From Mesorhizobium sp. INR15 (GTDB lineage Bacteria; Pseudomonadota; Alphaproteobacteria; Rhizobiales; Rhizobiaceae), in the NCBI RefSeq assembly GCF_015500075.1, contig NZ_CP045496.1, forward strand, positions 6,334,001 through 6,398,000: 64,000 bases of DNA, written 5' to 3'. The translations under genes and the position numbers were made by a program. The notes below the pieces were generated by a model. The model was not told the DNA's origin, searched no databases, and worked only from the letters and a program-made list of their open reading frames with translations. Below, piece after piece: positions 50,724 to 59,766 of this stretch (positions are counted from its first letter, which is position 1; each line of letters starts with the position of its first letter).

Positions 50724-53715
50724 CTGAATGCGAGTTCCGCGCCGAGGCGGCGGCCGGAATCGGTATGAATGCCAAGCGCCTTCTTATGATTTGCGAGCAG
50801 GGATTCGAGCTGCGGATCACGTTCGAGGCTCTTGGCCATATCGGACATGGCCGAGCGCGTTGACTTGTAGCCGGACATGTCGCCGGCCTGGTATTGATGC
50901 TGGCCCGTGCGGTCGAGCTTCTGCCAGCGTTCCACGAAGCGGTCGGCGCGGCGGCCCGGATCGGTATCCAGTCCGGTGCGGATTTCCGTCTCAAGCTGGA
51001 GAGCCAGCACGACCCGATTGACCCGACCGGCGCCGGCCTCACGGACGAGTTCAGGGTTCTTGACATAGGCCGCTTCGGCATCGCGCCAACCATGCGGCCG
51101 AACTTTCTCGAACGCACCGCGGGCATCCCTCAATTCACGCGTCTGCTCGGGGCTGCCCTGTCCGTCTGCGTTTCCAGTGCCCAGGATCGTGTCGAGCGCG
51201 CGCGCGTGACGAACAAGCGCCTTGGTGCGCGCGCTGCGCAACGCCGCTTCCGAGTCCAACGGCGCGTCCGTTTCGCGTTGCGCTCCCCTGGCGGAAATTT
51301 CTCTCCCAGGCGCAGGGCCGGCATCACCGGTTCGACCTTCACCATTTTCCCTTCCCGGCCTGCGGCCACGGTCCTGGCCGGGCTCGACGTCTCCGGGCGA
51401 GCGCAACCCGTCCAGCAGGCCGCCGATCCTCTCGCGCAGCTTCTCCGGCACGATCCGGCGCACGATCTCGACTAAACGCTCGCGGAAAGTAATACCGCGC
51501 CGCTCGGCATAATTCTGCGCCGGGTCAACTTGCTCGTAATCCGACGCCATGTCCTTGGCGCGGTCGCGTGACAGCGTCCGGATCAGCCGGTCGCGTGTGG
51601 CGAAGTCGTCGCTGCCGTAATGCAGGTCCATCCCGTTTCGATGACGCGACAGGGCGACGTAGCTGCCGTGCGAATCCATGCCCGGCGTAGCGAGCACATG
51701 GGTCCGCTCGACGGTCATGCCCTGCGCCTTGTGAATGGTCGCGGCATAGCCGTGGTCGATGTGTGCGTAATCTTTCAGGTCAAAGCGCACCGACCTGCCG
51801 TCGTCTGTACGCACTACCATGCTTTGTGTGCTGACTTCCTCCACGATGCCGAGCGTTCCGTTCTTGACGCCGAGTCCGCGCTCGTTGCGCAGGAACATGA
51901 TGCGGTCGCCGCTGGCGAAACTTCTCATCCCGCGTTCGACATCCACCTGCACTTCTTCGCCGAGATCGCCGGCAGCGCGCATGCGCTCGCGCGCTGCCTG
52001 GTTGAGCGCGAGCACTTCGTCGTTTGTATGGGTGAGAATGATCCGGCTTGCCTGTGGCTGCGCCTGTCTGTCGCGATCCCAGCGCTCGACCAGATCGCTG
52101 CGTGCGTCATTGCGCGACGCAGCCTGATGCACCATGCCTTGCGTGTCATAAGCGCTGATCGCTGCACCGATCCTGCCTGTCGCTAGGTCACGCGTTGCGT
52201 CCCGCTGCCATTCCTCGCGCTGCCGGCGGACTTCGCCGATCTCGACGCCACCGTGGCGTTCGTGGATGGAGCGGAATGCAGCGCCGGCTTCGATCGCCTG
52301 CAACTGCTGCGGATCGCCGACGAGGACGACTTTCGCGCCAACGTTGGCGGCATGGGAGAGCACGCGCTCCAACTGGCGCGTGCCGACCATGCCGGCCTCG
52401 TCGATCACCACGACATCACGCGCGGTGAGCAGATCGCGCCCCTGTCCCCAGCCATGTTCCATGCTGGCGATGGTGCGAGACGGGATACCCGATCCGCTTT
52501 CGAGATTCTCTGCCGCGATGCCTGAGAGTGCCGCGCCTCGAACCTCGTAGCCTGCTGCTGCCCATGCCTGGCGCGCAACGCCCAGCATGGCGCTCTTTCC
52601 CGTGCCGGCAAAGCCGACAACGATACCAAGACCGCGGCCATCGGTAATGTGATCCATCGCATCGGTCTGCTCGCCCGAGAGGATAAGCCCGCGCTGCTTG
52701 GCACGCGCCAAAGCTGCCTCTCGCTGTGCGTCACTCACCGCATGACGCTCCTCCCCGGCCATGCGTTCCGCCGCGTGATGCAAGCGCTGTTCGGTCTCGA
52801 TCATCTGCCGGGTGGTGAAGCGATCTTCGCCGCGTCCATCCTTGCCGAGTTCGACCAGATCGGGCGCGTTGCTGATGGCTGCCACCACCGCATCGAACTG
52901 CTCCATTCCGTCGCTGTGGCGATGCGAGAATTTTGCAATGTCTTTTCTCGTGAAGGTCGATTGCTGATGCGTGATGGCATCCAGCGCCACGGATGGATCG
53001 GCAATGATGCGCGCGCCATTGTTGCGCGCGATCTCGCGATGCAGTTCGGCGCGATCTGCTTCAATGTCGCCCTCGATGCGCTGGGCCGGTGCACCAATCT
53101 GGGTTTGCGGCTCCAGTAAGATGCCCTGCGCTTCCAGACTGCGATGATCAATGCAGGCGTCGATGTCGAGTTCGGCTAGGCGCTCATTGACAAACTCGGC
53201 CCATCGCTCACGCCAGCGCTCGACCAGCTCGGTCTGGTTCCAGTCGCGCACTTTCGCGCCAAAACCGTTCTCGTCCACGGATCGCATGGTGAGCATGACA
53301 TGGGCATGCGGCTTGGGGCTGCCATCCTCTCCCTGTCCCAATGCACATTGAGATCGGCGACCATGCCCTTGCTGACAAACTCGACTTGTACAAAGTCTCG
53401 CGCCAGTTCGATGCCGTGCGCCTGGCTCAGTTCGCGTGGAAGGGCAAACTCCACCTCCCGGGCAAGCTGAGCATCCTTGCGCACCTCGAACGCCTCTACA
53501 TCGTTCCACAGCCGTTCGCGGTCGCTCCAGGCTTGCGGAGCATTTTCCGGCAGCAGAACCTCGGAATGCACCACGCCGCGCTTGCTGGAAAAATCCTGCA
53601 CACGATCAATGCGCTCGTCGCGCAACCGCGAGGCCGAGCGGTAGGCGGCCGACGCCACAGCACTGCTCCCGGCCTTGCGGCCAATGACCTTGACGTGAAG
53701 ATGATAGATCGCCAT
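50687..53715 (-). pseudogene. traA: Ti-type MOBQ conjugative relaxase/helicase TraA, frameshifted
   Basis: It starts MAIYHLHVKVIGRKAGSSAV and ends at 50687 with YGIGRGRGIGI. The N-terminal relaxase lies in frame 53176-53715. At about 53325-53340 a one-base shift moves the reading frame into 50687-53509, which carries the HUH motif PHAHVMLTMR. Next come helicase motifs: Walker A GFAGTGKSAML, Walker B VVVIDEAGMVG, GDPQQLQAIE and a C-terminal HKAQGMTV. Combined length is about 1009 residues, close to Ti TraA. The frameshift separates the relaxase N-terminus from its histidine triad, so the protein is presumably inactive unless the shift is a sequencing error. Confidence 0.88.
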
Positions 53716-53745
53716 CGCGACCAGATCATTTGCACGGCAAAGCCC

Positions 53746-53776
53746 ACGTCGGCACGACGTATAAGCGCGCCCTCCC
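53746..53776 (-). other. oriT: Origin of transfer (oriT), Ti/Q type
   Basis: Next to the traA start is a perfect stem ACGTCG-GCA-CGACGT (53746-53760) followed directly by ATAAGCGCGCCCT. The Ti-plasmid nick region read on the same strand is GACGTATAATTGCGCCC preceded by an inverted repeat, and RSF1010 has TAAGTGCGCCCT. The order and sequence agree closely. The location, upstream of traA with traD on the other side, is also that of Ti-type oriT. Confidence 0.82.
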
Positions 53777-54028
53777 TCGAAAAATTCTCTGGATGGACCA
53801 GCCCGTCCCGGGCTGTCTCGGCAACCCTGAAGCCTTCCGGCGGACGCTCGCCTATCATCGCGGCATCAACAATCAATGGAGACAGCCATGCGCAAACATG
53901 GGCTAATCGCGGCGCGACTCACGATCCATTCCGTCGGGACGGCGGATGGTGAAGGTGGTTGCTCCTCGATAGAATCGGAAGCGGTCCCACGATTGGCGCC
54001 GGGCCCAAATATCGGACGGAGAGCAACC

Positions 54029-55060
54029 ATGGAGCAGTATGTCGGCCTTGATGTTTCCTTGAAAGACACCGCAATTTCGATCCGCCAGGATGGTGAGCGG
54101 ATTTGGCGTGGAAAATGTCCTTCTGACCCTCAGATACTGGCGCAAGTGATCCGCAAGCATGCACCGCACGCCAGCCGCGTCGTCTTCGAGACAGGGCCAT
54201 CGGCAACTTGGTTCTATCACACGTTGGCGGCTAAAGGTCTGCCTGCGATCTGCATCGAAGCGCGCCATGCGCAGAAGGTGCTGGGCGAAACGCTCAACAA
54301 GACCGATGCCAATGACGCGGATGGGTTAGCCCGGCTTGCCGAAGCCGGCTTCTTCAAAGCGGTGCGAGTCAAGTCGTACGACACGATGTTGATCCGCACG
54401 CTGGTGGCGGCACGCAATCAATTCATCCTCATCTCGACGCAACTTGGCAACCAGACACGCGGAACAATGAAGACGTTCGGGCTCATTGTTCCGCGGGGCA
54501 AAGGAGGCGCGTTCGAAAACAATGTCCGGCACCTTCTGGACGGCGAAGAAGGTCTGGCTCGGATCATGCTGCCGCTGCTCGAAGCCTGGCGCGACGTTCG
54601 CAAGCGCGCGGCCGATCTCGATCATCAGCTAATTGCGATGGTGCGCAAAAGTCAGCGGGCTCAGTTGCTGATGACTGTCCCCGGCATTGGTGCGGTGACG
54701 GCTATTTCCTATGTCGCAGCGATTGAAGACCCCGACAATTTCCGAAAGTCACGCGCGGTGGGCGCTTGGCTGGGCCTGACCACACGGCGTTACCAGTCCG
54801 GTGAGGTCGACTATGACGGCCACATCTCACGACGAGGTGACAAACGCCTACGCAGCTTGCTTTATGAAGCAGCGCTGGTGATCCTCACCCGAACCGGCGC
54901 CAAGAACGAGAGCAGCCTCAAGACCTGGGGACGCCAGCTACGCGAGCGCCTGGGCTTCAAGCGCGCAGCGATCGCGGTGGCGCGTAAACTGTCAGTCATC
55001 ATGCACGCGATGCTTAAGTCAGGAGAAGCTTTCAACCGATCGGCTGGGGCCAGCGCCTAG
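54029..55060 (+). CDS. IS110-family transposase
   Basis: This is a 343-residue DEDD-type transposase starting MEQYVGLDVSLKDTAISIRQ. Catalytic acidic residues are in GLDVS, VVFETGPSA and KTDANDADGLARLAE. The C-terminal Transposase_20 domain has LMTVPGIGAVTAISYVAAIE, then DNFRKSRAVGAWLGLTTRRY. Full length and apparently intact. It lies between oriT and traD, where traC would be expected. IS110 elements lack long terminal repeats, so the ends cannot be placed confidently; they lie roughly at 53880-54000 and 55070-55150. Confidence 0.92.
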   Translation: MEQYVGLDVSLKDTAISIRQDGERIWRGKCPSDPQILAQVIRKHAPHASRVVFETGPSATWFYHTLAAKGLPAICIEARHAQKVLGETLNKTDANDADGLARLAEAGFFKAVRVKSYDTMLIRTLVAARNQFILISTQLGNQTRGTMKTFGLIVPRGKGGAFENNVRHLLDGEEGLARIMLPLLEAWRDVRKRAADLDHQLIAMVRKSQRAQLLMTVPGIGAVTAISYVAAIEDPDNFRKSRAVGAWLGLTTRRYQSGEVDYDGHISRRGDKRLRSLLYEAALVILTRTGAKNESSLKTWGRQLRERLGFKRAAIAVARKLSVIMHAMLKSGEAFNRSAGASA

Positions 55061-55366
55061 CCTAGGCAACTCAGTTCTACACTCTCAGCGCGTCGTCATT
55101 CTAGCGCGCCGAGGCGTCCCCGCCGGGACGTGGGTCAGACCATTCCGTTCTCGTGATTGCAGCTCTACGGAGATTGCGGCGCAAACACAGGAAGGCCTCG
55201 CCTGCGAAGACCCATAATGCGACGGCAAAATGCCGATCGCGGAGACAACCCTGCTCCCGGCACTCGCATAAGACTCGTGTGAAAGCGGCCATTGCGGGCA
55301 TGCCCATTCTTCGTTCCAACCTGCGGCGGTGCAATCCATCGCCCGACTAGAAATGGAGTTGACCAG
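55061..55366. other. Gap between IS110-type transposase and traD
   Basis: No gene recognised in about 300 bases. This is where traC and the right flank of the IS110-type element should be. The plus strand shows a basic-rich partial reading (RRLRRKHRKASPAKT) without family match. Confidence 0.3.
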
Positions 55367-55687
55367 ATGAAAGCGATTAGACAACCACGGGATTTTGACG
55401 CTGAACTGAAGGCACTGGAAGACAAAGCGCGAGAGCTCAAAACGCGAAAGGTGCAGCAACTTGGCGAACTGGTGATCGCCACCGGCGCCGATCAGCTTAG
55501 CACCGACGAACTGGCCGGCGCACTGGTCGCAATCAATGAGACGAAAGACACCGCAAAGCGCGAGGCATGGGCCAAGCGTGGGGTGATGTTTTTCGAGAGC
55601 AGGTTCCGGCGAACTGCTCCGGCATCTCAGCGCAACCCTCGCGGCGCTCTGAACCGCCCCGGGTTGATCGGAGGCTCCAACTCCTGA
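55367..55687 (+). pseudogene. traD: Conjugal transfer protein TraD, 3' end disrupted by IS
   Basis: The frame starts MKAIRQPRDFDAELKALEDK and contains LGELVIATGADQLSTDELAG and KREAWAKRGVMFFES, the small TraD/MobC-like accessory protein of rhizobial transfer systems. At 55650 an insertion sequence begins, so the last 12 codons belong to the IS. The conserved core (about 80 residues) is upstream of the insertion and could still fold. It sits on the opposite side of oriT from traA, as in Ti plasmids. TraG and the rest of the transfer genes are absent. Confidence 0.75.
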
Positions 55688-55699
55688 GAAGGTGGAGCC

Positions 55700-56029
55700 A
55701 TGACAAGCAAGACGACCAACAAGTTCTCTCCCGAAGTCCGGACCCGTGCGGTGCGGCTGGTTCTAGATCACGAAGGCGAGCATGCCTCGCGGTGGGCGGC
55801 GGTCTCGTCGATCGCCGCCAAGATCGGCTGCACGGCGCAGACGCTGCATGAGTGGGTGAAGAAGGCCGAGCGCGACAGTGGCGTGCGAGCCGGTGTGCCT
55901 ACGGATGTGGCGACGAAACTCAAGGCTTTGGAACGCGAGAACCGCGAGCTTCGCCAGGCCAACGAAATCCTTCGCAAGGCTTCCGCGTATTTTGCCCAGG
56001 CGGAGCTCGACCGCCGGTTCAAGCCATGA
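55700..56029 (+). CDS. IS3-family OrfA
   Basis: This is a 109-residue HTH protein (FSPEVRTRAVRLVLDHEGEH then IGCTAQTLHEWVKKAERDSG) with a coiled-coil zipper (LKALERENRELRQANEILRK). Intact. Its stop overlaps the orfB start (CCATGATCG). Confidence 0.9.
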   Translation: MTSKTTNKFSPEVRTRAVRLVLDHEGEHASRWAAVSSIAAKIGCTAQTLHEWVKKAERDSGVRAGVPTDVATKLKALERENRELRQANEILRKASAYFAQAELDRRFKP

Positions 56030-56902
56030 TCGCGTTCATCGACGATCACCGCCAGGCGCATGGGGTCGAGCCGATCTGCAAGGTGCTGCCGATCGCCCCG
56101 TCGACCTACCACGACCATGTCGCCAAGCGCGTCGATCCCTCCCTGCTGTCGGCTCGGGCGAAGCGGGACGAGGCTTTGAGGGATGAGGTCCGACGCGTGT
56201 TCGAGGCCAACTTCCGCGTCTACGGCGTTCGCAAGGTCTGGCGGCAGTTGCAGCGCGAGGGCTTCGACGTCGCCCGCTGCACGGTTGCACGCCTGATGAA
56301 GGCCATGGGCCTCGAAGGCATCATCCGCGGCAAGCCGATCCGCACCACGGTGAGCGACAAGGCCGCACCTTGCCCTCTCGATCACGTTAATCGCCAGTTC
56401 CATGCCCCGGCGCCGAACATGCTGTGGGTCTCCGACTTCACCTACGTCGCGACCTGGGCGGGCTTCGTTTATGTCGCCTTTGTCATCGACACCTATGCGC
56501 GAAGGATCGTTGGCTGGCGGGTGAGCCGGACTGGAACAGGCACTTCATGATCGGCGGCCGATCCACCGCGGCGGGCTCGTGCATCATAGCGATAGAGGCA
56601 GCCAATACGTCTCTATCAGATACACCGAGCGCCTGGCGGAGGCCGGCGTCGAACCTTCGGTGGGCAGTGTCGGCGACTCTTACGACAATGCTTTCGCCGA
56701 AACGATCAACGGTCTTTACAAGGCCGAGGTGATCCATCGACGCGGACCCTGGCGCTCATTCGAGGCCGTCGAGTTCGCCACGCTCGAATGGGTCGACTGG
56801 TTCAACAATCGCCGGCTATTGGAGCCCATCGGCAACATCCCGCCGGCCGAAGCCGAGGAACGCTACTACGCCATGCTGGATGAACCAGCCATGGCCGCGT
56901 GA
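56026..56902 (+). pseudogene. IS3-family OrfB with internal frame-shifting deletion
   Basis: The frame from 56026 runs through the HTH_21 domain and the first catalytic Asp (LWVSDFTYVATWAGFVYVAF) to WRVSR, then stops at 56550. The rest, with LEQALHDRRPIHRGGLVHHS and DRGSQYVS, YDNAFAETINGLYKAE, continues in another frame to 56902. At about 56532 some nine or ten codons usual in this family are missing and the frame shifts, so a short deletion inactivated the transposase. Confidence 0.88.
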
Positions 56903-56941
56903 CTCAAACGAAACGGCCTCCGGAAAACCCGGGGCGGTTCA

Positions 56942-57201
56942 CGCTCTTACTGGCCTAGTTTTCCGTGTGCAAGTCGAGTAGACTCTCGGTGCCGGGACCG
57001 CGCAGAACTCGGGCCTCTGCACCAACCGCTTCGGAACATCGCCGGGGCTAACGGCAACGGACTTCCAACCAGCATCTGAGATATCTGTGTGCGGAGCGCT
57101 GCTCGGCCCTTTCGATGCAATCGTGGAAGCGACGTTCTGGTGCACCCTAAATCCCTTCGCCACAAAAACCGCCCATCGCGAGCACGCAACTTCAAAACGA
57201 T
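56942..57201. other. Gap right of the IS3-family element
   Basis: No convincing gene in 260 bases. It begins with the CGCTC target duplication. The continuation of the interrupted traD frame ends at about 56983. Confidence 0.3.
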
Positions 57202-57480
57202 TTGGCCAACCTTAAGGAGGGTGTCGACCAGACGATCGATGCGCTGGCCGACGTCAGGCGGGCGGACGGCGAGTTGCCGAATGGCAAGGTCACGTACGAC
57301 TGCACCGAAGATTGTTCAGGCCATAAGGCCGGCTACGACTGGGCTCAGCAGAATGGGGTGAGCGACACGTCAGACTGTTCCGGCAATAGTCAGTCCTTCA
57401 TTGAGGGATGCGAAGCCTACGTCGAAAATCCCAATCGAGGATCCGATGAAGATGACGACGGCAACGAGGTCGACAACTGA
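57202..57480 (+). CDS. Small acidic Cys-containing hypothetical protein
   Basis: This is a frame of 92 codons from TTG 57202; no ATG is available and the true 5' end may be lost. The conserved-looking core is YDCTEDCSGHKAGYDWAQQN followed by a second Cys motif and SQSFIEGCEAYVE, a pattern I associate with short rhizobial proteins of unknown function. The C-terminus is an acidic tail (SDEDDDGNEVDN). Four cysteines may form disulfides or bind metal. Confidence 0.5.
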   Translation: MANLKEGVDQTIDALADVRRADGELPNGKVTYDCTEDCSGHKAGYDWAQQNGVSDTSDCSGNSQSFIEGCEAYVENPNRGSDEDDDGNEVDN

Positions 57481-57536
57481 GCCATGAAGCGCCGATGTCT
57501 GACGCGCTATCGTCGAACCGAGAAGGGGGCGAGATC

Positions 57537-57805
57537 ATGTCTGCCAGCTTCGCACTAGCACTACTGGCACTGCAAGCGGCCTGTTTGCTGCCTGGAAATG
57601 GTACCAGGCAAGCAAGGTGGAAATCACGCCGCTATGGCAACAGATGGGCGTCATTGAGCCGCCTGGGGGCGACCCGAACAGCTGGATTGTCGGAATCATG
57701 CAGGCCGCTCGCGAATCCGCCTCTCTCAAAAAAACCGCTGCGTTTTGGACAGCAGTATCTGTCGTACTTAGCGGTCTTGCGGCTGTCATATCCAGTTGGC
57801 CATAG
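57537..57805 (+). pseudogene. Small membrane protein gene with a probable frameshift
   Basis: The ATG at 57537, behind GGGGGCGAG, opens MSASFALALLALQAA. After about 57580 the sensible reading moves to another frame, ASGLFAAWKWYQASKVEITP, then GDPNSWIVGIMQAARESA and a C-terminal hydrophobic end (FWTAVSVVLSGLAAVISSW). Joined, these give a protein of about 89 residues with a membrane helix at each end. A one-base shift separates them, either mutation or sequencing error. Confidence 0.45.
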
Positions 57806-57820
57806 ACCCGAGCGGGCTGT

Positions 57821-58141
57821 TCACGGCTCGTCTCGCCACACGATGTGACGCAAGAATTCGATCCGAACCAGGCGCCGATATTTGATCGAGATTGCCTCGG
57901 CGCCGAGCGGAACGAGCAGATCAGCATCCATGTACTCTCCCTTGTCGCACTTCATGCAACGCATTTTCTGGCCGATCTCGCGGATGGTGACGTTGCCGTA
58001 GACCTCACGTAATTCCGCCGGCTTGTAAAAGCGCGTGACGCTGCAAAGGCCGCAGCGCACCTTGGCCGCCTGCCCGGCATTGTGGGCATGCATCAATGTC
58101 CACGGTTGGCCTTTGGGCCATTTGTCTGGTTGCTCTGGCAT
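57821..58141 (-). CDS. Hypothetical zinc-ribbon-like protein
   Basis: This is a 106-residue protein with two CxxC pairs (RCGLCSVTRF and RCMKCDKGEY), suggesting a zinc ribbon. The N-terminus (MPEQPDKWPKGQPWTLMHAH) is Pro/Trp/His-rich. No enzymatic domain. Its position beside a SRAP gene and other short proteins is typical of rhizobial accessory islands. Function unknown. Confidence 0.6.
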   Translation of the reverse strand: MPEQPDKWPKGQPWTLMHAHNAGQAAKVRCGLCSVTRFYKPAELREVYGNVTIREIGQKMRCMKCDKGEYMDADLLVPLGAEAISIKYRRLVRIEFLRHIVWRDEP

Positions 58142-58233
58142 GCCCTAAAAGAGGAACATATTCCTTCCCGGTCAAGAGCCTATTGACTCAAGAGTTCTCT
58201 TTTTGTTCACTGCGATCAAAATGGAGACACGCC

Positions 58234-58332
58234 ATGAAGTCGACCATTGTCACTCAGGCCGAGCAGCCCGATGCCATGCGTGAGCAGATCGATATCTATC
58301 TGCGAGAGAGCATGAAGGCTGCGGCTAACTAG
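58234..58332 (+). CDS. 32-residue peptide upstream of SRAP gene
   Basis: The frame MKSTIVTQAEQPDAMREQID plus 12 more residues starts at 58234 with GGAGACACGCC in front and ends 10 bp before the SRAP start. Good ribosome-binding site and tight spacing support translation; it may be a small protein or a leader coupling SRAP translation. No family recognised. Confidence 0.55.
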   Translation: MKSTIVTQAEQPDAMREQIDIYLRESMKAAAN

Positions 58333-58342
58333 GGGCAACGAG

Positions 58343-59047
58343 ATGTGCAACCTCTACAACATCACCACCAGCCAGGAAGCGATACGGCAGATGACCCGCA
58401 CCTTGCGGGACATCATCGGCAACCTCGTGCCGTCGCTGGACCTCTACCCCAATCAACCCGGCCCGGTGGTGCGCAATGGGCAGGATGGCGAGCGCGAGCT
58501 TGCAAACCTCCTTTGGGGCATGCCGACGCCGGCTGAACGGGTAAAGGGCAAAGCGGATTACGGCACCACCAACATTCGCAACCCGCAATATGGCCACTGG
58601 CAGCAGTATGTCGGGGTTGAGCACCGCTGCGTCGTTCCGGTCACCAGCTTCGCCGAGCCTTCCCCGACGCCAGGAGACAAGGACCCTGAAACCGGAATTC
58701 AGCGCAATTTCTGGTTTGCGCGCGGCGAGGAGCGGCCGCTGTTCTTCTTCGCCGGCCTCTGGACGCAATGGCAAGGTGTGCGCAAGGTCAAGGACGGGCC
58801 AGGCGACTTCGAGCTTTACGGCTTCATGACCACGAAACCGAACGCGCTCATTGCTCCGATCCATGAAAAAGCCATGCCGGTCATCCTGACCACCGAGGAT
58901 GAAATCGAGACATGGCTTACGGCGCCGTGGTCGGAGGCAAAGAAGCTTCAGCGCTCCGCGCCGGATAATGCGCTGGTAATCGTGGAGAAGCCGGCGACCC
59001 AAATCAAGTTTCCGCAACAGGTGCCGACGCAAGGCACGCTGTTCTAA
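58343..59047 (+). CDS. SOS response-associated peptidase (SRAP, YedK/HMCES family)
   Basis: This is a 234-residue SRAP domain protein, which forms a thiazolidine DNA-protein crosslink with abasic sites in single-stranded DNA and shields them. The catalytic Cys2 directly follows Met1. The other active-site residues are in TTNIRNPQYG (Asn), TSFAEPS (Glu) and IHEKAMPVIL (His). SRAP genes are frequent on mobile elements and phages. The 32-residue gene upstream and three small genes downstream form one compact unit. Confidence 0.9.
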   Translation: MCNLYNITTSQEAIRQMTRTLRDIIGNLVPSLDLYPNQPGPVVRNGQDGERELANLLWGMPTPAERVKGKADYGTTNIRNPQYGHWQQYVGVEHRCVVPVTSFAEPSPTPGDKDPETGIQRNFWFARGEERPLFFFAGLWTQWQGVRKVKDGPGDFELYGFMTTKPNALIAPIHEKAMPVILTTEDEIETWLTAPWSEAKKLQRSAPDNALVIVEKPATQIKFPQQVPTQGTLF

Positions 59048-59058
59048 GGAGGCAAGCC

Positions 59059-59241
59059 ATGGATCACATTGTCACGCTCGACAGCCGTCAGGAGGCCGCT
59101 TTACAGGCCGCAGCCGTCAAGTTCGTCGCCCTGCACAACGGCAACGTGATGAAAGCCCTCAAGGAGATGATGGTATTGAACGGGCACCTCGAGGAGCGGC
59201 TACAGGCGATCGAGCGGCCAATGCCGCGGCGAAACGGGTGA
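59059..59241 (+). CDS. Small hypothetical protein
   Basis: This is a 60-residue helical protein (MDHIVTLDSRQEAALQAAAV, then NVMKALKEMMVLNGHLEERL). AAGGAGG lies 8 bases upstream. It starts 11 bp after SRAP and overlaps the next gene by 4 bp. Its amphipathic helix could be a dimerisation or DNA-associated segment; function unknown. Confidence 0.6.
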   Translation: MDHIVTLDSRQEAALQAAAVKFVALHNGNVMKALKEMMVLNGHLEERLQAIERPMPRRNG

Positions 59242-59426
59242 GCGACGAACCAGCCACGCTTGCCGAGGGAATGACGCCAGCGGCGCGCGGTCATGGCGGC
59301 GTCCTTGGGCACGTATGCGAGCATGCCGGTTGCGGCAAGGACGCGGGCTGGGGTTTCGCGAAGCCGCGCCGACCGTCGCACTGGTTCTGCTTTGAGCATC
59401 GGGCGGATGGCGAAGGGTATCTCTGA
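59238..59426 (+). CDS. Small Cys/His-rich hypothetical protein
   Basis: This is a 62-residue protein from GTG 59238, overlapping the previous stop. The Cys/His pattern GHVCEHAGCGKDAGWGFA then HWFCFEHRADGEG looks like a small zinc-binding finger. It overlaps the next gene by one base, so the three small genes are translationally coupled. Confidence 0.6.
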   Translation: MSDEPATLAEGMTPAARGHGGVLGHVCEHAGCGKDAGWGFAKPRRPSHWFCFEHRADGEGYL

Positions 59427-59689
59427 TGTCAGATCACATTCTGCCCAGCCAGAAGAAACCGAAGCTGATCGTTGTCGTTGCATTCGACTGCGGCGAGGAT
59501 GGGGAGATGTTCACGGCCTTCGGTCCTGTCGACCAGCAAAGCGAGGACCGGGTGATCCGTACCGCCAGGGCTTTGGCGGGAAAGCACGTCGGTGTCATTG
59601 CCTGGAGCCGCGAGGCCGATCCAGCGCTTGGTGACTACGGGCCGACAACGACGCTGTTTGTCAGCGGCGATGTGCCGGACATGGAGTGA
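59426..59689 (+). CDS. Small hypothetical protein
   Basis: This is an 87-residue soluble protein, MSDHILPSQKKPKLIVVVAF then DCGEDGEMFTAFGPVDQQSE. Alternating strands and helices suggest a compact alpha/beta fold. It is the last of the SRAP-linked cluster. The family is unknown to me, though similar genes are common in rhizobia. Confidence 0.6.
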   Translation: MSDHILPSQKKPKLIVVVAFDCGEDGEMFTAFGPVDQQSEDRVIRTARALAGKHVGVIAWSREADPALGDYGPTTTLFVSGDVPDME

Positions 59690-59766
59690 TAAGATGACCT
59701 ACAGCCATCCCAAGGCCCGGAGACCGACGAGGCTCTGGTAAGTCTAGCCGCTGAGATGAAAATAAC

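Larger units (their letters stand above)
55650..56941 (+). mobile_element. 1292-bp IS3-family insertion sequence
   Basis: The termini are inverted repeats TGAACCGCCCCGGGTT followed by three differing bases and CGGAGGC, present at 55650 and, on the minus strand, at 56941. CGCTC occurs just outside both ends (55645-55649, 56942-56946), a 5-bp duplication. It encodes orfA and a damaged orfB, so it is probably immobile by itself. Confidence 0.92.

Noticed and set aside
53496..53876. 127-codon minus-strand frame upstream of traA
   Set aside because: It spans the oriT hairpin and nick region, and its second half is traA in another frame. The sequence is explained by oriT.
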